Made by a program: the position numbers and the translations under genes. Below are positions 8,777 to 17,315 of a DNA stretch of 22,702 nucleotides, one piece after another. The notes under the pieces are model-generated. The model was not told where the DNA came from. It worked only from the letters and a program-made list of their open reading frames with translations, and did not search any database. Positions within the stretch are counted from its first letter, which is position 1; every line of letters begins with the position of its first letter. The DNA comes from Chara braunii (taxonomy: Eukaryota; Streptophyta; Charophyceae; Charales; Characeae), in contig BFEA01000002.1 in the NCBI GenBank assembly GCA_003427395.1, positions 1,708,361 to 1,731,062 on the forward strand. Direction: 5' to 3'.

Positions 8777-9042
8777 TGAGGCCGAGAAAAGGGACGAAGC
8801 ACCAGGAGAGTGACTTCAGGTGTGGTGGAGGAGAGGCGGGGCTGGAGATCGATGTCGTTCGTCGTCACGATGCGATCGCGAGGCCACGCAAATAGCCGCA
8901 CCCACTCGGTCGTAAGGCTCGCCGCCCAGTCTTGCAGCTGTCGGAGGACGATAGTGTGTCGTGCTGGGTGCAGCATCGTGAGGTCGCTTGAGAAGACGAT
9001 GACGACTGGCACGTGGCTTTCTCCTGGTGGAGAAAGGCGCAA
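8773..9042 (-). CDS. Small ORF upstream of the acidic ORF (element A, unknown function)
   Basis: A minus-strand ORF of 89 codons contains GESHVPVVIVFSSDLTML, VLRQLQDWAASLTTEWVRLF and TPEVTLLVLRPFSRPQ. Composition looks like a folded protein rather than noise. Its TGA overlaps the ATG of the next ORF in ATGA. It probably belongs to the same ancestral gene as its neighbours, separated by frameshifts, or is a separate small ORF read by termination-reinitiation. No family recognised. The start is uncertain: coding-like sequence extends a little upstream of the first codon. Confidence 0.4.
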   Translation of the reverse strand: MRLSPPGESHVPVVIVFSSDLTMLHPARHTIVLRQLQDWAASLTTEWVRLFAWPRDRIVTTNDIDLQPRLSSTTPEVTLLVLRPFSRPQ

Positions 9043-9062
9043 GAAGGCTGACGCGGCGACGC

Positions 9063-9260
9063 CTAAGCCAACACTCGCGCTACTCCGGATTGTCCAAACT
9101 GGAACTCTGTCGCCGTGTGGATGGTCGTCGTGCTGAAGAAGGCCACGGACCGGAGAAGATCCGGACTCAACCGAGGATGCCGCACTTGCCGGATTGTTGG
9201 GAAGGCTCCCCCTAGTATCATTAGTCGCTCACTAATCACCGGTTCCGTCGAAAAGCTCAT
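9063..9260 (-). CDS. Short ORF directly after the integrase end (element A)
   Basis: A minus-strand ORF of 65 codons begins at an ATG whose last base is four bases beyond the integrase stop (9257-9259), so the two overlap. It reads MSFSTEPVISERLMILGGAF, later RLSPDLLRSVAFFST, and ends in TAG at 9063. It may be the start of the additional 3' gene, continued in another frame at 9042. No family recognised; treat as a candidate only. Confidence 0.35.
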   Translation of the reverse strand: MSFSTEPVISERLMILGGAFPTIRQVRHPRLSPDLLRSVAFFSTTTIHTATEFQFGQSGVARVLA

Positions 9261-10114
9261 GGCGATGGAGGCGGGATCGAAGAAGATGGTTGAGAGAGAA
9301 AGGAGGATTGTAGAGAGTCGTCGCCCCTGTCTTGTCCGAGGGACGATGCAGACGAAGGAGGAGAAGGGGAAGAGGGGAGGGGACGAAGATAGGACATGTG
9401 TCGAATGATCGGAATAGCCGATCGAGTTCCCGACACCTCCGACGCAAGCCGCACCGTGTTCACTCCACTGGGACCGAGCTCGACTACGCGAAATCGCCTG
9501 AAGAATCCTGGTGCTAACTTGCCTTGGCGAGCACATTTCCTCACCTGCACGATGTCCCCTAATTTATATTGGGGCCAAGGCCCAACGTTCCCATTCCGAG
9601 CCTCGTAGCTCCGGACCTATCTCCCGTGGGCCATTTCTGTCATTCGTTGTCTTTTTCGGGCTAGTCGGGGGAGGGCCTTCTCCATCAGCTCTAAATGGCG
9701 TCGGGCCTTATCCTTAACTGTCGCTCTAGTGGTCTGTCTTGGAAGGGCCGTCTCGTCACTCAGGCTCGGTAGAGCTACACAGGGCAGGTTGTTGGTCCGT
9801 AGTTGAAAGGGGGTCAGACCCGTGGACTCGTGTGGTGTCCCCCGGTGGATAGCTAGAATATGGTCCACGATATCGGGTCATGGCCTCGTGTCATTTGCCG
9901 CAATGTTGCGTCGCAAAGCGATCTTAATCACCCGATTAGCGTTTTCTACCAGTCCGTTGGATTGCGACATATGGGAGCAGTGTTACGAATGGAGACACCG
10001 TGTAGGACCAGATTCCGTAAGTATTTCTTCGGTGTCCTGATGCATCCCGAGGAAACGGTTGACATACCGTGCTATTTCCGTCGTCTGTCTAGTCCGACAT
10101 GGGTAGGTCTCAAT
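9257..10114 (-). pseudogene. pol: Integrase, second half: core end and SH3-like C-terminus (element A)
   Basis: Directly after the GC-rich insertion the minus strand resumes integrase: RQTTEIARYVNRF, then ILTESGPT where the second catalytic Asp motif (normally TDNG) should be. Glu-Ser has replaced Asp-Asn (Glu codon at 10013-10015). QSNGLVENANRVIK carries the catalytic Glu. Stops lie at TAA in the SYHPQ-like motif and TGA at 9878-9880. HESTGLTPFQL and a Lys/Arg-rich helix follow to 9617. In a further frame YKLGDIVQVRK, GFFRRFRVVEL and MSYLRPLPS give the SH3-like C-terminal domain, ending at 9257. There is no chromodomain, unlike element 1. Confidence 0.9.
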
Positions 10115-11150
10115 ACTATATTGCACGCCCGGTCACGGCCGGGGGCAAAGACTCGGCCACGGCCACGGCCGGCGGCCGAATCGACCAGGTTTGGCCACGG
10201 CCGAACGACCAAGTTTGGTGCAGGATTCATTTTTTTTTTTTTAACGCATGAAAGAAAAAATAAAAAATATGGGCGTGTAGGGCTAAAAAAAACCTATACG
10301 CCCATATTTTTTTTCGGGGCATTGCTGTGTTTCTATTGTGTAAAAAAAAAAAAAAAAAAAAGAGAAAGAAAATGAAAAGAAAAACTGCTTCGAAACCCCA
10401 CGCAAGTATGTGTGTGTGTGTGTNNNNNNNNNNNNNNNNNNNNNNNNNNNNNNNNNNNNNNNNNNNNNNNNNNNNNNNNNNNNNNNNNNNNNNNNNNNNN
10501 NNNNNNNNNNNNNNNNNNNNNNNNNNNNNNNNNNNNNNNNNNNNNNNNNNNNNNNNNNNNNNNNNNNNNNNNNNNNNNNNNNNNNNNNNNNNNNNNNNNN
10601 NNNNNNNNNNNNNNNNNNNNNNNNNNNNNNNNNNNNNNNNNNNNNNNNNNNNNNNNNNNNNNNNNNNNNNNNNNNNNNNNNNNNNNNNNNNNNNNNNNNN
10701 NNNNNNNNNNNNNNNNNNNNNNNNNNNNNNNNNNNNNNNNNNNNNNNNNNNNNNNNNNNNNNNNNNNNNNNNNNNNNNNNNNNNNNNNNNNNNNNNNNNN
10801 NNNNNNNNNNNNNNNNNNNNNNNNNNNNNNNNNNNNNNNNNNNNNNNNNNNNNNNNNNNNNNNNNNNNNNNNNNNNNNNNNNNNNNNNNNNNNNNNNNNN
10901 NNNNNNNNNNNNNNNNNNNNNNNNAAAAAATCCCCAGATCCCGCCCCCCCTTTTTTGTAGTTTTTATGTTTTTTTTTTTGCGAGGGGGTAGGGGAGCCCC
11001 CCCCGACTCGAAACCCCTTCCCCGGGCCCCGAACCCTCTCCCCGATCGGCCACAGCAGCAGCTGTAAGTTCATGGCCGGAGCGGCCATGACCGGGGGGTC
11101 CCGGCCACAGCCGGCGGTCGCGGCCATGCCCGAACTCGGCCACGGCCGAG
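10115..11150. mobile_element. GC-rich insertion of about 1 kb in integrase, containing the assembly gap
   Basis: It splits the integrase core after the FSKWIEAMYP motif. Both margins carry repeats of the type CTCGGCCACGGCCGAG/GGCCGTGGCC; between them are long A, T, C and G homopolymers, a TG repeat and 501 Ns. Flanks share an imperfect duplication (10101-10114 GGGTAGGTCTCAAT against 11151-11168 GGGATACATAGCCTCAAT), which fits the long, ragged duplications of LINE/SINE-type insertion. An inverted repeat lies at about 10263-10312: AAATATGGGCGTGTAGG pairs with CCTATACGCCCATATTT with one mismatch. A similar GC-rich tract cuts gag of element B at about 22350. No coding capacity is visible outside the gap. 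Confidence 0.7.
10424..10924. other. Assembly gap (501 N)
   Basis: The run of N begins after a TG dinucleotide repeat and ends at an A run, so low-complexity sequence probably broke the assembly. ORFs drawn across it are meaningless. Confidence 0.99.
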
Positions 11151-11748
11151 GGGATACATAGCCTCAATCCATTTTGAAAAGTGGTCGATGAACACCAAGA
11201 GGATTGAATATTCACAGCTATTCGGCCAAGGGGGCACGCCAATATCCGGCGTATCCATGCTAACCCTCTGAAACGGTCGTTGGACTTCAGTGGGCACTAT
11301 CGACCTAGGCTTGAATCGGCGCCTTGTCAGCGGCGCCGACCTGACAATTTCAGACGATGAATTTAACATCGTTGAGAATACTGGACCAATACCATTCGTT
11401 TTTGTCAATTGTTGTCTCCGTAATCCGTACGGCAAAGTGAGTTGCGGTCTCTTCGTGTGCCGACTTGACCCAATCATACCTCACGAATGGGTGGGGCACG
11501 ACCATCCAAATCTCACTACCGTCAGTCTTCCGTTTTTCCAACCATCCGTTGTTCCATCGATAGTCCCGTGCCCTCTCATTAGCCCTCCTACGGTTCTCTT
11601 TGGTGAAGTCCCGGAGGGGGTTCCCGACTACGGTGGCTATTAAAACGACATCTGTCCATACTTCGGCCCTCCTAAACCTACAGGTCTTTTTTAAACCCTC
11701 CGACGTGGCTTCTAGGAAGCAGGTCTTCGTAGGAATTTTGGCGGATCG
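11151..11748 (-). pseudogene. pol: Integrase, first half: zinc-binding N-terminus and core start (element A)
   Basis: Continuing in the same frame as the PHD finger, the sequence reads ARDYRWNNGWLEKRKTDG and the histidine pair of the integrase HHCC site in SAHEETATHFAV. The Cys pair is degraded: after TGA at 11350-11352 comes NCQVG, where a second Cys would be expected. A frame change then leads to EVQRPFQRVSMDTPD, carrying the first catalytic Asp, and LLVFIDHFSKWIEAMYP, where the GC-rich insertion begins. The H-x-H/CQ-C order and MD...FSKW pattern are diagnostic of Ty3 integrase. Confidence 0.9.
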
Positions 11749-11910
11749 ACACAAGGGACACAACCAAGCCTTGTCTGCGTTCCGATACCATATGCAGGCA
11801 CCATGGGCCCTGGAAACACAGTGCCGACAATCTACCCATTCGACATACCCTTCCCCGCTAGGACGCAGAGGGACCAAATAGACACGCGAGATCGCCTCGC
11901 AGAAATAACA
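11749..11910 (-). pseudogene. PHD-type C4HC3 zinc finger embedded in pol (element A)
   Basis: The minus-strand frame shows Cys-x2-Cys (CYFC), 23 residues, Cys-x2-Cys (CRHC), 4 residues, His-x2-Cys (HGAC), 11 residues, Cys-x2-Cys (CPLC), with the hallmark Trp two residues before the last pair (AWLCPLC). All eight zinc ligands are present. PHD fingers in known proteins usually bind histone H3 tails. The finger lies in the same frame as the RNase H tail upstream (codon phase shared with 12210) and the integrase zinc site downstream, so it belonged to the polyprotein. A RING or other cross-brace finger is less likely, given the C4HC3 order and Trp. A start at ATG 11994 is possible but need not be used. 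Confidence 0.8.
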
Positions 11911-12213
11911 AAATTTGTCAGACAAAGAGAAGAGAGACGAGGACGAGAGGGGAGAGAGAGGGCCACTATAATTACCTCCATCGCCCATGGTCACATGTCA
12001 CTTCTTAGTACGTGGAAGGATGACCTCTTGTCTGTACTGCGGCCCACTGACTGGTTCCGGTTCTTTTCACGATATGATTTCTTCTCCCTTAGTAACCTTG
12101 GTTGGTCGGTGCAGTCGTGTCAGCCCGTCAGCATTGCCATGTCTTTCCATCTTCCGATGGATGATGTCGAAATCGTACTCCTGCAGCCGCACTGCCCAAC
12201 GTCCAATCATACC
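11911..12213 (-). pseudogene. pol: RNase H C-terminal tail and linker to the PHD finger (element A)
   Basis: It starts directly after the AT-rich insertion with MIGRWAVRLQEYDFDIIHR and GNADGLTRLHRP, the standard end of Ty3 RNase H, including the late Asp of the NADGLTR motif. TGA codons at 12067-12069 and just before HVTMGDGG interrupt the frame, followed by a Ser-rich linker (PLSPLSSSSLFSLS) into the PHD finger. Confidence 0.88.
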
Positions 12214-12735
12214 TAAAAAAAAAAAATCCCAGAATTAAATAATTATTCTCTAGTAAAATTACATTGTAAATTTTCAATTTTCATTCCATCTTAAAAAATC
12301 TCATTCCAATTTCAAAATTTTTCGTCTTACTTGAAAACTTTCATTCCAAGAATCGGGTATCCCTTCTTATTTGAACTGCATGCTAGAGATGGAATAAAAG
12401 TCTGGATGAGTTAATGAAATATTTTAATTGGACTGTCACTCTATGTAAGGATTTTCAGTCATTAATAGGTTAATCCAATCTAAATTAAAAGTTATTTGTT
12501 GTAGTAGAACGAAAGTTTTATTAAGAAATTTTATAAACTCATCCAGACTTTCATTCCATCTTGAACAAACTGATGTAGTTCGAAGGGAAAACTCATATTT
12601 TGACGGGAACTTATCAAATAAAACTGGAAATTTTAGAATTGGACGAACATTGGAATGATCATTTATAAATATGAAGGATTTTTTTTTTATGGAATGTTTT
12701 TTCAACTTTCATTTCTCGTGGGAATTTTTCGGTTG
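12214..12735. mobile_element. AT-rich foldback/MITE-like insertion in RNase H
   Basis: About 520 bases, far more AT-rich than the surroundings, separate two halves of RNase H that would otherwise be contiguous (LLALKRLTNYRG and MIGRWAVRLQEY). Ends are loosely inverted (AAAAAATCCCAGAATTAAAT against the complement GAAAAATTCCCACGAGAAAT). Inside, ATGGAATAAAAGTCTGGATG at about 12390 has a near-perfect inverted partner at about 12540-12560 (one mismatch over 24), and CATTCCA motifs recur on both sides. It has no coding capacity. The target duplication is unclear, perhaps CCT. Confidence 0.8.
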
Positions 12736-13968
12736 CCCCTGTAATTAGTGAGCCTCTTCAGGGCCAACAGGGACTCGTGATTCGTAACGAGGAGGAATTT
12801 ATGTCCGTACAGATACGGATGGAAGTGTTGAATCCCCCACACCCCCGCGTAGCATTCCCCTTGAGGTGCCGAGTCGTTTCTCCTTTCGTCTGGTACCGTC
12901 CTAGATGCGTACTCAATGACATGCTCGCGACCGTCCTTCCCTTTTTGCCCCAAAATAGCGGAGATCGTTTCCGGTTGCCATTCCGTGATAAGTACAAATT
13001 GCTTCCCGGGGCCGTGGCCAAGGCTTCCTTCAATGTTGCAAAGACCTGCTCACACTCAACTTCCATCTCAACGGTTGGTCTTTTCGCAAGAGGTTCGTTA
13101 GCGGCTGTGTGATTGCCGCGAAACCCTTGAAAAATCGTCGGTATTACGAGGCCAGCCCCAAGAAGGTTCGAACTTGCGTTAGGGACGTGGGCCTCGGGGC
13201 GTCTCGAAGTGCCGCGACCTTTCTCGAATCCGACCGCAAGCGCCCTCACGTCACCACGTACCCCAGGAACGAGATTTCTGACAGGAAAAACTCGCTCTTC
13301 TCCAGGGCGATCTTGAAACCTACATCTCATAGCGCTCCAAGTGTCCATTCGATGTGTTACGCATGTCCGTGAAACGATTCCGAATACACCAGGATCTCGT
13401 CCATGCACACGATGACGCAGAAGTTCACCATTCCCTACGTTAGCCGAGTCTTGCTAACAAAATTCTGAAAGGGCATGTTCATCGCCCTCTGAAACGTAGC
13501 TGGAGCGTTGCAAATGCCCATAGGATATCGAAACCATTGCCACGTGCCTTCGAATAACACGAACGTCGTTTTTTGACGATCCTCTTCCTTCACCAATATA
13601 TGGTGGAACCCACGGCGGATATCGAATTTACTAAAGTAGTAAGCTCACTCAATCGCATCCAACAAATCATCAATCCGTGGGAGGGGATATACATCTTTGA
13701 TCGTGATGTCATTCAGTTTTCAATAATCGATGCAAATGCAAATGGATCCGGTCTTTTTAGGGACTAAAACCACAGGAAAGGACCACGGCCCGATAGCGGG
13801 TTCGATCCAACCGTTGGCCTCGAATTCTCTGATTCGTTCTAGGGCAGTTCGTCTTTCGACCAACGAGTATCGGTATGGCTTACAATGACTCAACGGGTGA
13901 GTGTCAGTCTGAATCTCATGCTGTATGACCAGGGATAGTCCTATATCCATGCCCTCTGTACTAATCGC
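12736..13968 (-). pseudogene. pol: Reverse transcriptase and RNase H (element A)
   Basis: Read on the minus strand with frame changes: RT begins near QTDTHPLSHCKPYRYS, then GPWSFPVVLVPKKTGS, FDIRRGFHHILV, TTFVLFEGTWQWFRYPMGI and NAPATFQRAMN, all standard Ty3 RT blocks. The catalytic Y-x-D-D box is C-M-D-E at 13396-13407, losing Tyr and one Asp. FLGYVVT and the FLGLASYYRRF-like connection follow (with TAA for one Tyr). RNase H shows GREHVIEYASRTVPDE, QGECYAGVWG and HPYLYGHKFLLVTNHES, where Asn stands in the usual TDH motif. TGA stops at 13720, 13645, 13327 and 13246 stand where Arg is usual at several sites. The enzyme is dead. Confidence 0.93.
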
Positions 13969-14467
13969 CCTCTGATATTCGGTTAATATGTCTGCGATGA
14001 GTCAGTGTATCTCGTACGGCACATAGTCCGACACATGCAGTTCGTAGTGGCAGTCTCATATCGCCACCGGTAGATGTTTGGTCTTGACCACGTAGGTCTT
14101 TCTCGTGGATGGAGATGATATGAAGGAATGGTCGGAGCGCCAGGAGAACATCGTGGCAACCATCTGAACTTCCTCTTCTCTTATTGCCATATATTCCTCC
14201 GGGATGATGCCGTGACTGCCGTCCTCGATATCTCGGAGGTCCACGACCTTTTTCTCCATTTTTAGCCCAATATCGAACGGGGCAAGGTCGTACAACCCAG
14301 GGGGTTCCAAAGTCTAGTTTTCGACGCCCCTCTGTACCAGTCGGATTTCTTTTCCTTTGGTGAGCAACGAACCAGGAGGGATTTTTTTAGAGATCGCAGA
14401 AGGACCGCCTATCCTGATATCTGGGTAACAATGGGGTGGTCGCCTCGTACGTAGTTCGAGGGGGTTC
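13969..14467 (-). pseudogene. pol: Protease-RT linker region of element A pol
   Basis: The longest minus-strand frame here (14056-14310) reads GLYDLAPFDIGLKMEKKV, IIPEEYMAIREEEVQMVA and SRKTYVVKTKH-like sequence. This resembles the variable linker before RT in Ty3 polyproteins, but it has no catalytic motif. It lies between the retropepsin-like domain and RT with no foreign insertion visible. Several stops interrupt it. Confidence 0.6.
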
Positions 14468-15435
14468 CTAATCATCTGTCAACCGAGATATCTGGATTAG
14501 TGGTTCTCCCATGATCAGTGCTCTGGTTCGTTGCGCATCCCTTGTGAAAACGCAAGTTTCCGCGGTTTTCTGTCGAAGTGGGTAGCGGATTCTTTGTTGT
14601 GTTAGCTCGAGAATTTGAGGATCTGCATCGTCCTCACTCTCGGAGGTGGACGATGGTAATGTGGATTCGTCATCGGATTCGCAGGGTCCCGGTCGTTGTC
14701 GCTCAGACATCGAGGTTGTTCGGAGGGTGAGGCGCATTGGGATGGTGTATGGCTTTCCTCCGGTGTTGTTGAGGATAACTGCTTGTCGTTCGAAATTCAG
14801 CGTGGCTCGTAAGGCTATGAGGGCTGGTAATCCGACGAGGACATTGTATGTGGTCACGTTTAGGACCACTACGTCGCCTAAGGCGTGGACTTTACCTATT
14901 CGAAAAGTGACGTTGGACATCCTTCATGCAACTCGAATCTTTCCTTCGTCGGGGGAAACGAAGTGATTGCCCTCCGTGAGAGGAATCACGTATTTCCGAC
15001 GACCAGCCCGCTCGACCACCCGTAGTGAGATGGTCAGGACCGCGACCCCGGAGTCAAGAACTGCACTGTAGGGGTTTCCCAGACTTCCACGTCACATTCC
15101 ACGGATCTTCATCGCAGGGCTTTGATCCGTAGGAAGTGATCGTCTTTCCGAATTAGGCCCATCCGGACGGGTTCGGAGGTGCTTGGCTCCTCTGGCTTCG
15201 GATCTTTAACGAGAGCCTTTCCTTTTACGGTTGCCAATTTGGCGAGGGCAAATCACTTCCGGTTTGCTTTGCAATGCAGTAGCATCCAGTCGTTAGCCTG
15301 TTCGGTGATGGTTAGCTGGTGTCCGATGGGCAAAGGGATGCGGTGATCCAAGGCACGGACTATATCTAACACATCAATCTCTCCTGTAACGAACGCGGGT
15401 CCTCCGGATTCCATTTCCCTTGGGGAGGATCTCCA
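14468..15435 (-). pseudogene. pol: Retropepsin-like protease and preceding linker (element A)
   Basis: The minus strand encodes a linker (FVTGEIDVLDIVRALDHRI, LTITEQANDWMLLHCKA) and then an aspartic protease with the active-site triplet Asp-Ser-Gly at 15047-15055 in AVLDSGVAVLTISL. TGA at 14924-14926 interrupts it. The domain resumes with LGDVVVLNVTTYNVLVGLPA, the usual hydrophobic flap-to-core block of Ty3 proteases, followed by an acidic/Ser linker (SSTSESEDDADPQ). Retropepsins act as dimers to cut the polyprotein. Stops and frame changes upstream mean no full protein is possible. Confidence 0.85.
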
Positions 15436-16700
15436 TTATGAAACTTCATTATCGTCGGGGGCAGATTGGATGACCCCTATCATGCCGAGGCCAGGGTATC
15501 CCAATGATATATACTGGTCGAGCCGGATAAGCTCTGCCGCTTCCTCCATGACCCCAAATGGGCTTGCCCCGCTGTCGGTTTCTTCTACCATTGTGGCCAC
15601 CCGGCCAGGTCCATTAGCAATTGGTGCTGCAGCTGCTGGTGCGGTTCTTGTTTGCGTGAGACGGTGGGGACAGTCCTGGGCTATGTGCGCGGGCTGATGA
15701 CACGTGTAACAAACACTTACGCCAGTTGTTGCCGCGCCCACTATTGGAGCGGGGGTTGCACCTGACATCATTGGTGCTGCTCTGACGGCAATAGGGCGCA
15801 TCGATCTCATCAATGATCCGATCCGAGCATTGTGCTCGCGTTGTTCCTTCTTACTTTCTTGCATTAGGCTAACCAGTGTTCGAGTTAGTTCTAGTATCGC
15901 ATTTGACTCACTGGGCCTTGCAGGGGCTTCTAGGGTAGGCGAAGGCATAGCCACAATCGGTAATCCTGAGGTCGTGTCAGCCTGTCAGGTACCGATCTCT
16001 TGGTTGCGCCCTGTTCTAGGTAGGTGATCGGACCGGAGACGAAACCCATATTTTCAAATTTGTTCTGGAGCACGGCCAGCTCGGCTTTCGCTCTGGCCAG
16101 TTCCGAAGAGTCTTCATCTTTTGCGTGATCCTCGCCTTCTAGGAAGCTAGCAGCGAGTTTCCGTTCCATTTCTTCCGCCCCATCCATGATTTGTTGCATC
16201 GTATGGTTGATGGGGGGAAACTGCTTTCGTAATTTCGCCCGCATTGCCCGACTACGAAGCCCATTGATGAATAAATCCCTCCCAACCTTCTCGTCCCTTT
16301 CAGATTTGACAAACACTCCATATAATCTACTACGATATTCTGTGACAGATTCGAGGGGCTTCTGAACTCAGTCCTTGATCATAAAGAAAACCTATTCGGG
16401 GTGGATATAGTCGAACCTATTCAGGAAGTCCTTTTCAAAGGTCGGGAGATCTATCCAAGCGTACCTGCTAAACCAGTGATGCTCATCCCCTCCCCGTCGG
16501 GCGGGGATGTTGATCTGAGCTTCGTCGTTATCATATTGTTGTGCACGTAAGGTAGCTAACCATGCCCCAACCAGATGGTGTGTCGGGTCGAAGAGATACA
16601 AATTGGGTGGAGCCGTGGGTGCGCGAGCTCGGACGGGTGGGGCGGGAACAAGGGCCCCGCCTAGCTGTACGTTGACATGTTGTGCCTAATTGGCGTTCAT
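15436..16700 (-). pseudogene. gag: gag with CCHC zinc knuckle (element A)
   Basis: The probable ATG is at 16698-16700, 145 bases after the PBS, with a TAG at codon 5. The frame gives FDPTHHLVGAWLATLRAQQY, HHWFSRYAWIDLPTFEKDFL and TEYRSRLYGVFVKSERDE, the retrotransposon gag (capsid) pattern, interrupted by TAG near 16390 and TGA at 16368-16370. A frameshift near 15955 leads to the nucleocapsid part. There a zinc knuckle C-x2-C-x4-H-x4-C is complete (CYTCHQPAHIAQDC), ending with DDNEVS and a stop at 15436. Gag would have formed the particle and bound the genomic RNA. The capsid block resembles gag of element B in position and layout. Confidence 0.9.
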
Positions 16701-16845
16701 GCTGGCGGCCGGCCACCCGGCCGATCGGTTTCTAAGTACTATAGGATCGCATGGCGACGCATTCCTCTGTCTAGCCCGCCCTCTGTTCGCCAGATCGTAC
16801 TGTGCGACTTATCTACCCGCTTCTCTTATGAGCTCGCCATGTGTC
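16701..16845 (-). other. Leader between PBS and gag (element A)
   Basis: It is 145 bases with no ORF of note, containing a GC-rich GGCCGGCCGCC patch near 16705-16725. In element B the equivalent leader is 123 bases. Confidence 0.6.
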
Positions 16846-16858
16846 GGCTCCGATACCA
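16846..16858 (-). promoter_or_regulatory. Primer-binding site of element A
   Basis: Minus-strand TGGTATCGGAGCC matches 12 of 13 bases of the complement of the plant initiator Met-tRNA 3' end (TGGTATCAGAGCC). It directly abuts the 5' LTR end. The same 13 bases occur at 21848-21860 in element B. Confidence 0.9.
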
Positions 16859-17315
16859 ACCTCACGCCCAACTCGACTTCCTGATCGGAGTGGGACGGGG
16901 GCCCGGAAGTGCGAAGAAGGGGGTGTGCCAAGGATTTTGGGAAAGTAGGGGTGGAGTCTCAGGTCGGAACTAAGATCTCCTGTGCCAAGTTTCAAGGGTA
17001 AAAGCGCAAGAGCGGATATGTAGGTTGTGCCTTGGCGCATTAATCCTTATGAGAAGGAAGGTAGACCATCTCTCGTGGTTTATGCACAGCGGGAAAACTG
17101 CAGATGTCGTGCAACATAGGGCAGATGGCATGTACAGTGCATCCCAAACCAAAGTTCCCGGGGTACTCTTCTACAACCCCAGCGTCAACAAATCTAAACA
17201 CTCTTGCTTTCTCGAACAAAATCCCCATAACATTGCCCCTGCCAGCGAATCCCAATTTCACCAGCTTTAAGCCCGAAAATGGAAATCACCATTGCCCTTG
17301 GTTTCGCCTTCGGGG

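Noticed and set aside
10327-11127. Long ORFs on both strands across the gap
   Set aside because: Most of their length is N, and the readable ends are homopolymer or GC-repeat sequence.
1057-16370. TGA recoding (alternative genetic code or programmed readthrough)
   Set aside because: TAG and TAA stops and several frameshifts also occur, and catalytic residues are lost, so decay explains the TGA codons better.
17040-17261. 73-codon minus-strand ORF also open in the other LTR (4066-4287)
   Set aside because: The two copies differ at about 11 bases and 6 residues, which looks neutral, and I could not find it in element B; chance persistence is enough.
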